From an uncultured Collinsella sp. (GTDB lineage Bacteria; Actinomycetota; Coriobacteriia; Coriobacteriales; Coriobacteriaceae): 5,292 nucleotides of DNA. The stretch covers positions 1-5,292 of the forward strand of contig CAKUGT010000046.1 in the NCBI GenBank assembly GCA_934654795.1. The letters run 5' to 3'. The notes beneath the pieces are model-generated. The model searched no databases, was not told the origin of the DNA, and worked only from the letters and a program-made list of their open reading frames with translations. Position 1 is the first letter of the stretch. Each line of letters starts with the position of its first letter. The translations under genes and the position numbers were made by a program. This document shows, one piece after another, positions 1-5,292 of the stretch.

Positions 1-441
1 GACGCGATCAACGCGAAGGCCATGCCCGGCGCGCATGCCGCACTTCAGGCCGTGCAGGACGCGGGCTTGCGCTGCGCACTCTTTACCAATCCCAGTTTTC
101 CCCAGGGCGCCATTGAGTGCCGCATGGGATGGGGCGAGCTAACCGACGCGCCCTTCGAGCTCGTGACACACATGGGCAATGCAACGCGCTGCAAGCCCGA
201 CGCTACGTATTATCTTGAGCAGCTGCAGGTCATGGGGCTCGAGCCGCACGAGGTCCTTATGGTGGGCAACGACCCCAAGCGCGACTTCCCCAGCCCCGAT
301 TGCGGCATCCAGACCGCCTACGTCGGCCAGGGAAAGCCCGGACGCGCCACCTGGCGCGGCACCATGGAAGACTTCGCCCGCAACTTCAACGCCGTAGTAG
401 AAGCCTTCTACGAACACCAAGTAGCGGAAGAGTTGTCCTAA
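1..441 (+). CDS. HAD-superfamily hydrolase, 3' part (5' end outside window)
   Basis: Frame 1 is open from the window edge to the TAA at 439-441, giving 146 visible residues. The C-terminal HAD motifs are present in order. Motif II is the Thr-Asn of LFTNPSFP (Thr29 in the visible fragment), motif III is the lysine of CKPD (Lys65), and motif IV is GNDPKRD, with acidic Asp91 and Asp95 for Mg2+ binding. The nucleophile DxD motif (motif I) and the cap domain must lie to the left of the window, since proteins of this kind usually have about 200-250 residues. The family hydrolyses small phosphorylated metabolites; the substrate cannot be read from this fragment. The ATG at position 22 is internal, because the frame continues upstream of it. 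The gene converges with the cysteine desulfidase gene, sharing four bases at the stops, and no terminator hairpin lies between them. The HAD assignment is firm; the exact role is unknown. Confidence 0.88.
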   Translation, partial: DAINAKAMPGAHAALQAVQDAGLRCALFTNPSFPQGAIECRMGWGELTDAPFELVTHMGNATRCKPDATYYLEQLQVMGLEPHEVLMVGNDPKRDFPSPDCGIQTAYVGQGKPGRATWRGTMEDFARNFNAVVEAFYEHQVAEELS

Positions 442-1757
442 CAGACTCGAGTCTTGCCGATCATGATGTTGAGGATCTCGACGTCGGTGTCCTTCATGCC
501 CACGCGGCCTACGTAGCCCATGCTGGCGATCGTCTGCTCAACGGTATCTTGGATCAGGCCCTCGCCGGCACGGAAGCCGCGACCCTGCATGGCCATATCA
601 TGTCCCAGAATCGCCGCATCGACGGCAGCCGAAATCTTGGCGGCACAGCTCGCCTTGGCGCCATCGCACACGATGCCGCCAACGTTACCGAGCGTGTTCG
701 AAACCGTCGCGCCAATCTGCTCGCGCGTGCCACCGCACAGCCAGGTAATCGCAGCGCCGGCGCCGCACGCGGCGCAGATAGCACCGCAAAACGCCGAGAG
801 CGCACCAATATAGCTCTTGATATGCACGGCGATAAGATCGGACAGCATCACGGCGCGCACCAGGCGCTCGTGGTCGCAGCGCAGGTATTCGGCATACTCC
901 ATGACGGGCAAGGCGCAGGTAATGCCCTGATTGCCCGAGCCGCACACAATGGCGACCGGCAGCGCGCAGCCGTTCATGCGGGCGTCGGACCCGGCGGCCG
1001 CACGGGCACGGGCACGGCAGGCGACGTCATCGGCACGAGCGCCCAGCAGCGTACGGCCCACCTCGGCGCCCCAAGCGTGTGCCAGGCCCTCGGCGCTAAT
1101 GGCACCGTTCAGCTCAATCTGACGCTCAACGGCAGCACGAGCGCCCTCAATATCGCCACGCTCGATGAAGTCGATGATGGACTCAATGCTCATGGGCGTA
1201 TCGGCTTTATCGGCAGCGCGCTCGGCAACCACGCGCTCGGCGCAGGCAGCGCACTCCCCCGCCGACTTTCCGCACACTGGAATGCCGTCGAGCGTATGGC
1301 ACGTCACATTGGTGTGGTGATCGGTAATCTCGACAACCGCGGTATGACCGCCGGCCATGGCCGTCACCTTGATATACAGGTTGGGCACACCCTCGACAAG
1401 CGACACATCGCAGTAGCCGGCATCGGCGAGCAGCTCGGTCACGCGGGCACGGTTCGCGTCATTGACGCTCTCGAGCACTTCGAGCGCACTCTTGGCGTCA
1501 CCGCCCACAGCGCCCAGCACCGCCGCTGCCTCAATGCCGTGCATACCGCCCGAGTTGGGAACGGTTACGCTCTTGACGTTCTTGATGATATTGCCCGAAC
1601 AGGCAACGTCCATATGCTCGGGCTCGCAGCCGAGCGTCTGACTCGCCAGTGCCGCCGCATAAGCGACAGCGATGGGCTCGGTACAGCCAAGCGCGCAAAC
1701 AAGCTCGCGGTTCAAAACGTCACAGAACGCAGCATCGCGAATGGAATCGGTGGGCAT
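438..1757 (-). CDS. cyuA: L-cysteine desulfidase (CyuA/YhaM, UPF0597 family)
   Basis: A 439-residue protein of the serine-dehydratase-alpha-like UPF0597 family. Characterised members are Fe-S enzymes that break L-cysteine into pyruvate, ammonia and sulfide in the cytoplasm. Family landmarks are the N-terminal LGCTEPIAVAYA (Cys25), CSGNIIKNVKSVTVPNSGG (residues 53-71), GSGNQGIT (273-280), a cysteine-rich AFCGAICAACGAGAA stretch (322-336) and GGIVCDGAKASCAAKI (360-375). Cys25 and cysteines in the C-terminal half are the likely cluster ligands; which ones cannot be settled by reading. Length is normal for the family. I chose the ATG at 1757 because AGGAGG sits five bases upstream; an in-frame GTG at 1778 would place that site inside the gene. 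There is no neighbouring transporter or cysteine regulator in view. The protein has 22 cysteines. The family call is strong; substrate specificity for cysteine rather than a related amino acid is inferred from the family. Confidence 0.88.
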   Translation of the reverse strand: MPTDSIRDAAFCDVLNRELVCALGCTEPIAVAYAAALASQTLGCEPEHMDVACSGNIIKNVKSVTVPNSGGMHGIEAAAVLGAVGGDAKSALEVLESVNDANRARVTELLADAGYCDVSLVEGVPNLYIKVTAMAGGHTAVVEITDHHTNVTCHTLDGIPVCGKSAGECAACAERVVAERAADKADTPMSIESIIDFIERGDIEGARAAVERQIELNGAISAEGLAHAWGAEVGRTLLGARADDVACRARARAAAGSDARMNGCALPVAIVCGSGNQGITCALPVMEYAEYLRCDHERLVRAVMLSDLIAVHIKSYIGALSAFCGAICAACGAGAAITWLCGGTREQIGATVSNTLGNVGGIVCDGAKASCAAKISAAVDAAILGHDMAMQGRGFRAGEGLIQDTVEQTIASMGYVGRVGMKDTDVEILNIMIGKTRVC

Positions 1758-1834
1758 TGGTGCCTCCTGTATACACAACGACTTATTTCTTATACATAGT
1801 CAACTTCTTTATTTGATACCAAGGGCCCAAAAAC

Positions 1835-1863
1835 CGCAACCCGGGTTCCGGCAGACGGTTGCG
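1835..1863 (-). terminator. Possible leader hairpin/attenuator upstream of cyuA
   Basis: The arms CGCAACC (1835-1841) and GGTTGCG (1857-1863) pair perfectly over 7 bp around a 15-base loop. Read on the - strand, the hairpin is followed by G and then five T (A run at 1829-1833). A competing 10-base palindrome, AACCCGGGTT (1838-1847), overlaps the left arm. No - strand gene ends here, so if real it would sit in the leader of cyuA, about 80 bases before its start. The loop is long and the tail short, so chance is quite possible. Confidence 0.3.
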
Positions 1864-1929
1864 AGCGTCAAACTGGCGGCAGATTTCGTGATGAACTGGT
1901 GTACTTACTTGATAAAGCGTTTGACCAAA

Positions 1930-1945
1930 AAACGCTCGAGCGTTT
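1930..1945. promoter_or_regulatory. 16-bp perfect palindrome, likely operator upstream of rpiB
   Basis: AAACGCTCGAGCGTTT is a perfect inverted repeat. Another copy of the half-site, AGCGTTT, occurs in direct orientation at 1916-1922, so three half-sites fall within 30 bases. Its centre lies about 25 bases upstream of the candidate -10 box TATCAT, that is, over the -35 zone. A symmetric site with a central CG is compatible with a LacI-type regulator, but no regulator gene is present in the window and the factor is unknown. Confidence 0.45.
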
Positions 1946-1960
1946 ACGCAAAAGACGCGC

Positions 1961-1966
1961 TATCAT
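1961..1966 (+). promoter_or_regulatory. Candidate -10 box for rpiB
   Basis: TATCAT matches the TATAAT consensus at five of six positions and lies about 60 bases upstream of the rpiB start. No good -35 hexamer lies at the usual 16-18 base distance; that zone is occupied by the palindrome at 1930-1945, which fits an activator-dependent or repressed promoter. A TTGACC at 1921-1926 is too far upstream to pair with this box and has only a poor -10 partner of its own. Confidence 0.35.
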
Positions 1967-2026
1967 GCAGTCGAACGCGGTAAAACCTTTAGCAATTCCG
2001 CCGCACGGACCAGAGAGGAACCATCC

Positions 2027-2494
2027 ATGAAGATCGGTATCGGTAACGACCACGCCGCCGTCGAGCTCAAGAACATCATCTCCGAGCACCTGAAGGATCG
2101 CGGCTGCGAGGTCGTGAACTTTGGCACCGACACCTCCGAGAGCTTCGACTACCCCATCGCCGGCTACAAGGTGGGCAAGGCAGTTGCCAACGGTGACGTC
2201 GACCTGGGCATCCTGATCTGCGGCACTGGCGTCGGCATCAGCTTGGCCGCCAACAAGGTCGAGGGCGTGCGCGCCGTCGTGTGCTCCGAGCCCTTCAGCG
2301 CCAAGCTCTCCCGCATGCACAACAACACCAATGTGCTTGCCTTTGGTGCCCGCGTCGTGGGTTCCGAGCTCGCCAAGATGATCGTCGACGAGTGGCTCGA
2401 CGCCGAATTTGAGGGCGGCCGTCACGAGCGTCGCGTTAACCTCCTCAACGAGATCGACCAGACCCGCGGCCTTAAGATCGTCGACGAAGCCTAA
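2027..2494 (+). CDS. rpiB: Ribose-5-phosphate isomerase B
   Basis: A 155-residue RpiB/LacAB-family sugar-phosphate isomerase, full length for the family. It interconverts ribose 5-phosphate and ribulose 5-phosphate in the cytoplasmic pentose phosphate pathway. Visible active-site elements are GNDHAA (Asp8, His9) for substrate binding, ICGTGVGIS with the catalytic base Cys65 and the GTG anion-binding loop, RMHNNTNV with His98 and Asn99, and the C-terminal GGRHERR (Arg132, Arg136) that holds the phosphate. The cysteine marks it as the E. coli-like type, not the mycobacterial type that uses glutamate. The ATG at 2027 is preceded by AGAGAGG at an eight-base gap. It is a single gene, divergent from cyuA and convergent with ndk, with an operator-like palindrome upstream and a hairpin terminator 27 bases after the stop. 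Some family members also act on allose 6-phosphate, or on galactose 6-phosphate as LacAB pairs; the absence of a LacA/LacB partner favours RpiB. Confidence 0.95.
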   Translation: MKIGIGNDHAAVELKNIISEHLKDRGCEVVNFGTDTSESFDYPIAGYKVGKAVANGDVDLGILICGTGVGISLAANKVEGVRAVVCSEPFSAKLSRMHNNTNVLAFGARVVGSELAKMIVDEWLDAEFEGGRHERRVNLLNEIDQTRGLKIVDEA

Positions 2495-2521
2495 GGCACT
2501 CAATACCACTAGCTATCAAAA

Positions 2522-2556
2522 AGGGGCCCGCTCGGAAAACATCCGAGCGGGCCCCT
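2522..2556 (+). terminator. Strong hairpin terminator after rpiB (probably bidirectional)
   Basis: A perfect 14-bp GC-rich stem (2522-2535 with 2543-2556) encloses a 7-base loop. On the + strand it follows the rpiB stop by 27 bases and has only a moderately T-rich tail (CTTAGTTGATTT). On the - strand it is followed immediately by a run of five T, so it would also stop transcripts that read through from ndk. Confidence 0.88.
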
Positions 2557-2603
2557 CTTAGTTGATTTCGAGGCATGTCCCAAAAACTACTGGTATAAAA
2601 AGA

Positions 2604-2629
2604 GCGCCGCGGATGGAGTTCCGCGGCGC
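2604..2629 (-). terminator. ndk intrinsic terminator
   Basis: A perfect 10-bp stem (2604-2613 with 2620-2629) has a 6-base loop and, read on the - strand, is followed by TCTTTTTATA. It lies about 40 bases after the ndk stop codon and has the classic form of a Rho-independent terminator. Confidence 0.88.
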
Positions 2630-2669
2630 CCAAGCCACACGCTAACAGCTTTAAGAAGTCAAAGCTGGT

Positions 2670-3074
2670 TTAGCCAAAGAAGCGCTTGATCTCGATCTCG
2701 GCGTTCTCCAGGCAGTCGGAGCCGTGGATCACGTTGGCGTTGACATCGACGGCAAAGTCGCCGCGGATGGTGCCAGGAGCGGCGTCAAGCGGATTGGTAG
2801 CGCCCATGAGGGTGCGCATCTTAGCAACAGCAGAAAGACCGGAAACGACCATCTTGACGACCGGACCGCTCGTCATAAAGTCGCACAGGCCGCCAAAGAA
2901 GGGCTTGTCGTTGAGGTGGGCGTAGTGCTCCTCAACGGTGGCGCGCTCAAGCGTGGTCATCTCCATGCGCTCGATAACAAGGCCGCTGCGCTCGATACGA
3001 GCAACAATCTCGCCGATCTTGCGATCGCGCACGGCGTCGGGCTTAATCATGATGAAGGTCTTCTCGATAGCCAT
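2670..3074 (-). CDS. ndk: Nucleoside diphosphate kinase
   Basis: A 134-residue cytoplasmic enzyme that moves the terminal phosphate of ATP onto other (d)NDPs through a phosphohistidine. Aligned by eye with Dictyostelium Ndk, all key residues are present: Lys11 in IKPDAV, Tyr51, Arg87, Thr93 in GATNP, Arg104 in PGTIRGDFA, Asn114, the phosphorylated His117 in VIHGSD, Ser119 and Glu128. The usual Glu-Gly before the AVAKxR segment is Ser-Gly here, and HGSDS reads HGSDC; neither position is catalytic. Length is slightly shorter than the common 137-145 residues. I chose the ATG at 3074: it begins the conserved MAIEKTFIMIKPD and has AAAGG seven bases upstream. The longer frame opening at 3116 adds an unconserved leader and would place that site inside the gene. 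It is a single gene with its own candidate promoter and terminator. Confidence 0.96.
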   Translation of the reverse strand: MAIEKTFIMIKPDAVRDRKIGEIVARIERSGLVIERMEMTTLERATVEEHYAHLNDKPFFGGLCDFMTSGPVVKMVVSGLSAVAKMRTLMGATNPLDAAPGTIRGDFAVDVNANVIHGSDCLENAEIEIKRFFG

Positions 3075-3137
3075 AAGGTAGCCTTTCAAGTTGGTTCGCG
3101 CGTGCCCAAGTCCCATTCCGGCACCCGCCTGGACTGC

Positions 3138-3166
3138 ATCGTAACAGAGTTTTAGCTGCAGTTAAA
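3138..3166 (-). promoter_or_regulatory. Candidate ndk promoter (extended -10)
   Basis: On the - strand, TACGAT (3138-3143) is preceded by TGT, making an extended -10 element. TTTAAC (3161-3166) lies 17 bases further upstream as a weak -35. The -10 is 63 bases from the ndk start codon. Weak -35 boxes are often tolerated when the TGn extension is present. Confidence 0.45.
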
Positions 3167-3176
3167 CAAAAAGCTG

Positions 3177-3206
3177 TTTATTGAAGCGCTGTAATTTATT
3201 GAAGCG
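3177..3206. repeat. 12-bp direct repeat upstream of the ndk promoter
   Basis: TTTATTGAAGCG occurs at 3177-3188 and again at 3195-3206, an 18-base period. The pair lies immediately upstream (on the - strand) of the proposed ndk -35, where tandem activator sites are often found. The surrounding sequence is AT-rich compared with the genes. Confidence 0.6.
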
Positions 3207-3239
3207 TTCCATATGTGTCACTTCTGTTTCGAAGCCCGA

Positions 3240-3392
3240 CTAGAGTACCATCCACCCCGCCATCAACCGCATCGAACCGAGCAGACGGTCGGTGGCCGCC
3301 CGTGAACGTATCCCCTTCACAAGCTGCCCAAAGGTCCTACAGAAGTTCTCGACAAGCCCCTCCCCCGTGGCAACAAAATACGGACGCCCGCA
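3240..3392 (-). pseudogene. Possible gene remnant, C-terminal tail of an unidentified protein
   Basis: Between an in-frame TGA (3393-3395) and a TAG (3240-3242) there is an open - strand frame of 50 codons with no ATG until codon 41. Its translation looks protein-like: ...GLVENFCRTFGQLVKGIR... followed by SRAATDRLLGSMRLMAGW and a short end. About 72% of third positions are G or C, as in the neighbouring genes. The pattern VENFxRTF...RxxxATDRLLGSMRL recalls the C-terminal ends of some DDE transposases, but I cannot place it in a family. Its 5' end runs into the argH terminator hairpin, so no complete gene remains. It could be the tail of an old insertion sequence, another decayed gene, or chance in a high-GC genome. 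Confidence 0.35.
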
Positions 3393-3408
3393 TCAGCAGG
3401 CGCCCGTA
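3379..3408 (-). terminator. argH intrinsic terminator
   Basis: The arms at 3379-3388 and 3399-3408 form a 10-position stem (TACGGACGCC with GGCGCCCGTA) with one internal A-C mismatch and a 10-base loop. On the - strand the next bases are TTTTGTTG. It lies about 50 bases after the argH stop and is the only good terminator before the ndk promoter region. Confidence 0.75.
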
Positions 3409-3459
3409 AAAGCAAAAACGATTTATCAATAAATGACTGAAACAGCTTCAGACAGGACC

Positions 3460-4890
3460 TTAATTTGCCCCATGGCCCATCTCGACGACCTTGGTCAACG
3501 AGCCAAACACACCTTCGTCGGCAACGAGTTGTGCCTCGGCACGCTGCAGCTGCACGGCAACAGCGGCAGGGGCGGTACCGCCCTCGGTCGTGCGCGCGGC
3601 GACAATCGACGGGATGTCGAGCGCCTCGGTAATATCGCGCTCAAAGAGCGGGCTTGCCTCCTGGAACACCTCAAACGGCAGGTCCTCAAGATTGCAGCCG
3701 CGCTTCTCACACATCAGGACCAGATGCCCCACCACGGCATGCGCCTCACGGAACGGCAGGCCACGCTTGGCCAGGTAATCGGCAACATCGGTAGCGGCAA
3801 GGTGCCCCACGCCGCACTCGCGCGCCATGGCATCCTCGTTGACGGTCCAAGTCGAAATCATACCGGCCATAACCGACAGGCACTGCATGAGCGTGTGGGC
3901 GGTATCGAGCGCGCCCTCCTTGTCCTCCTGCAAGTCCTTGTTATAGGCCAGCGGCAGGCCCTTCATGGTCACAAGCAGCTGCACCAGGTTGCCATAGACT
4001 CGGCCGCTCTTGCCGCGGATAAGCTCGGCAAAGTCGGGATTCTTCTTCTGCGGCATGATGGACGAGCCAGTGGAGTACGAGTCGGAAAGCGTGATAAAGC
4101 CAAATTCGGAGCTCGACCACAGCACGATCTCCTCGGAAAGACGCGACAGGTGCATGGCCATGACGGAGCCGGCGTAATGCAGATCGAGCAGGAAATCACG
4201 GTCGGAAACCGCATCGAGCGAGTTGGGAATCACACCCGCAAAGCCAAGCTCGGCAGCCGTCATCTGGCGATCGAGCGGATAACTCGTACCGGCAAGCGCG
4301 GCAGCACCCAGCGGGCAGTTGTCGGCGGCATCAAAGGCGGCCTTCAGGCGTGTAAAGTCGCGCGCGGACATCCAGGAATACGCCAGCAGATGATGTGACA
4401 GCAGCACGGGCTGAGCATGCTGCATGTGCGTATAGCCCGGCAGAATCACCTTGTCGTACTTCTTGGCCGCATCCACCAGCACATGGCGCAACTCAAGATT
4501 GGCCTCCATGAGCTCCTTGGCCAACGCCTTGACACCCAGGCGCGTATCGGTCGCCACCTGGTCGTTGCGCGAACGCCCGGTATGCAAGCGCTTGCCGGCC
4601 TCGCCGATGCGACGCGTCAGCTCGCTCTCGATGGACATATGGATGTCCTCGTCGTTGATATCGAAGGTGAAGTTGCCGGCATCGATATCCTGTTCGATTC
4701 CGGTCAGGCCCTCGGCAATCGCCTGCTCATCCTCGGCACTGATGATGCCCTGGGCCGCCAGCATCTTGGCATGCGCCTTAGAACCGGCGATATCCTGCTT
4801 ATAGAGATGTTTGTCGACCGGCAGCGACGCGCCAAACTCCTGCGTGACCTCGGCCACTCCCGCCTCAAAACGACCGCCCCAAAGAGCCAT
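3460..4890 (-). CDS. argH: Argininosuccinate lyase
   Basis: A 476-residue cytoplasmic enzyme of the fumarase/aspartase superfamily that splits argininosuccinate into arginine and fumarate, the last step of arginine synthesis. It opens with the family's typical MALWGGRFE. HTGRSRNDQVATD (103-115) and THMQHAQP (154-161, with the general acid/base His155) are the substrate-binding segments. The superfamily signature GSSIMPQKKNPD (275-286) carries the catalytic serine on its flexible loop (Ser276/Ser277). The C-terminal EGGTAPAAV is also typical. The length is normal (about 460-480). I chose the ATG at 4890, which has AGGGG eight bases upstream; an in-frame TTG at 4911 would place that site inside the gene. 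No argG or other arg gene is in the window, so argH is separate from the rest of the pathway here, or its partners lie outside. The long + strand frame opposite its 3' part is a shadow. Confidence 0.97.
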   Translation of the reverse strand: MALWGGRFEAGVAEVTQEFGASLPVDKHLYKQDIAGSKAHAKMLAAQGIISAEDEQAIAEGLTGIEQDIDAGNFTFDINDEDIHMSIESELTRRIGEAGKRLHTGRSRNDQVATDTRLGVKALAKELMEANLELRHVLVDAAKKYDKVILPGYTHMQHAQPVLLSHHLLAYSWMSARDFTRLKAAFDAADNCPLGAAALAGTSYPLDRQMTAAELGFAGVIPNSLDAVSDRDFLLDLHYAGSVMAMHLSRLSEEIVLWSSSEFGFITLSDSYSTGSSIMPQKKNPDFAELIRGKSGRVYGNLVQLLVTMKGLPLAYNKDLQEDKEGALDTAHTLMQCLSVMAGMISTWTVNEDAMARECGVGHLAATDVADYLAKRGLPFREAHAVVGHLVLMCEKRGCNLEDLPFEVFQEASPLFERDITEALDIPSIVAARTTEGGTAPAAVAVQLQRAEAQLVADEGVFGSLTKVVEMGHGAN

Positions 4891-4983
4891 GGAACCGTCC
4901 CCTTTCTCCAATTACCAAAACAAGCGCCCAAAGCAATACGCCATGTCGCTAAAGCGATTTTTCAACCGCTAGTTTTACACATT

Positions 4984-5000
4984 CCCCACCGTGCGCGGGG
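4984..5000 (-). terminator. Weak hairpin after the small gene
   Basis: CCCCAC (4984-4989) pairs with GCGGGG (4995-5000) around a 5-base loop, with one G-T wobble when read on the - strand. It follows the stop of the 56-codon gene by eight bases, but the tail (AATGTGTAAAACT) is poor in T. It may only partly stop transcription into argH. Confidence 0.25.
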
Positions 5001-5008
5001 CCATGTAG

Positions 5009-5179
5009 CTAATTTGCAAAGAAGTGACGCACCATGCACTTGGCACCCAACGTCTCCCTCCGAATGTTGCCCTGCGAACCGTCAATCCAAGCCTTCAGGC
5101 TCATAGGGACGTCCTCGACCTTTGCAGCATCGAGCTCGGGCGCGAGGACAAGTAAAGCATGCGCGATGACATTGAACAT
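5009..5179 (-). CDS. Small hypothetical protein (56 aa)
   Basis: I do not recognise this protein. The - strand frame runs from an ATG at 5179 to a TAG at 5009-5011. A clear GAGGAG lies eight bases upstream of the ATG, and an in-frame TGA just before that site rules out a longer start. The product begins MFNVIAHALLVLAPELDAAK, a mildly hydrophobic N-terminus too short and too soon charged to be a convincing membrane span. It continues with a mixed, soluble-looking part that includes KAWIDGSQGNIRRE and ends RHFFAN. There is one cysteine and no metal-binding pattern. It lies 118 bases upstream of argH in the same direction, so the two may share a transcript if the weak hairpin between them is leaky. 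It is not arginine-rich, so it does not look like an attenuation leader peptide. A second in-frame ATG at codon 26 has a weaker site. Confidence 0.55.
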   Translation of the reverse strand: MFNVIAHALLVLAPELDAAKVEDVPMSLKAWIDGSQGNIRRETLGAKCMVRHFFAN

Positions 5180-5229
5180 ATTGGATACTCCTCATATATA
5201 TAGGCGCAAGGCCGACAAATTGATAGAAA

Positions 5230-5259
5230 GAGCCCCGCCGGACAACCCCGGCGGGGCTC
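5230..5259 (-). terminator. Strong - strand terminator from a gene beyond the right edge
   Basis: A perfect 12-bp GC-rich stem (5230-5241 with 5248-5259) has a 6-base loop. Read on the - strand it is followed by TTTCTATCAATTT, a reasonable T-rich tail, while the + strand side continues GGACTCAGCC and is not T-rich. It probably ends a - strand gene whose coding part lies outside the window. The small gene starts only 50 bases further on, which leaves little room for a promoter between. Confidence 0.78.
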
Positions 5260-5292
5260 GGACTCAGCCGCAGATGCGGCATCATATATGCG

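Noticed and set aside
300..1799. A 499-codon + strand open frame opposite cyuA
   Set aside because: It is antisense to a well-recognised family protein. Its translation is low-complexity (rich in R, G, A, H) without domains, as expected from the mirror of GC-biased codons.
1868..2509. A 213-codon - strand open frame opposite rpiB
   Set aside because: It mirrors rpiB and extends across both intergenic regions, including the operator-like palindrome. The rpiB product has all its active-site residues, so this is a shadow.
3215..3409. A 64-codon + strand frame between ndk and argH
   Set aside because: The product is mostly Ser, Pro and Arg, has no ribosome binding site and runs through the argH terminator. 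The opposite strand looks more protein-like.
3433..4398. A 321-codon + strand open frame opposite argH (and the further one at 4417-5106)
   Set aside because: Both are shadows of argH. They are rich in His, Arg and Gly with no recognisable motif and no convincing ribosome binding site.
4946..4957. TCGCTAAAGCGA inverted repeat upstream of argH, followed on the + strand by five T
   Set aside because: The stem is too short for a terminator and no + strand gene ends there. It does not resemble an ArgR box either, so I do not call it.
5267..5280. Inverted repeat GCCGCAGATGCGGC
   Set aside because: Six-base arms with a two-base gap cannot form a good hairpin and no T-run follows. Too close to the edge to interpret.
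5082..5285. A 67-codon - strand frame at the right edge
   Set aside because: It runs through the strong terminator hairpin at 5230-5259 and is Arg/Cys/Pro-rich. The frame starting at 5179 has a better start and a more natural composition.
1..5292. Search for a defence island, CRISPR array, toxin-antitoxin pair or biosynthetic cluster
   Set aside because: All long genes are recognised metabolic genes, there are no regularly spaced repeats beyond the single pair at 3177-3206, and the one small orphan has no partner gene.

Overview
The window looks like an ordinary stretch of chromosome from a high-GC actinobacterium. Codon use favours G/C in the third position, and the RpiB, HAD hydrolase and Ndk proteins have the look of gut Coriobacteriia, most likely Collinsella or a relative. 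That placement rests on general resemblance only. I found no rRNA, tRNA, CRISPR array, intact insertion sequence or obvious new multi-gene system.

Layout, left to right. (1) The 3' part of a HAD-superfamily phosphatase on the + strand (1-441) ends tail to tail with a cysteine desulfidase (CyuA/YhaM, UPF0597 family) on the - strand (438-1757); their stop codons overlap. (2) A 269-base divergent intergenic region (1758-2026) carries a possible leader hairpin on the cyuA side. On the rpiB side it has a perfect 16-base palindrome with extra half-sites, close to a candidate -10 box. (3) rpiB (2027-2494, +), encoding ribose-5-phosphate isomerase B, converges on ndk (2670-3074, -), encoding nucleoside diphosphate kinase. 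Two strong GC-rich hairpins separate them. (4) The 385 bases between ndk and argH (3075-3459) hold a candidate extended -10 promoter for ndk, a 12-base direct repeat just upstream of it, a short open frame on the - strand that looks like the tail of a decayed gene (3240-3392), and the argH terminator. (5) argH (3460-4890, -), encoding argininosuccinate lyase, is complete. (6) Upstream of argH lies an unrecognised 56-codon gene on the - strand (5009-5179) with a good ribosome binding site. To its right is a strong - strand terminator (5230-5259), probably ending a gene beyond the window.

The genes are mostly independent single units for central metabolism: pentose phosphate interconversion (RpiB), NTP balancing (Ndk), arginine synthesis (ArgH) and cysteine breakdown (CyuA). 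Nothing in the arrangement suggests a shared pathway. The points most worth a second look are the regulatory palindrome before rpiB, the tandem repeat before ndk, the gene remnant at 3240-3392 and the small orphan gene upstream of argH.
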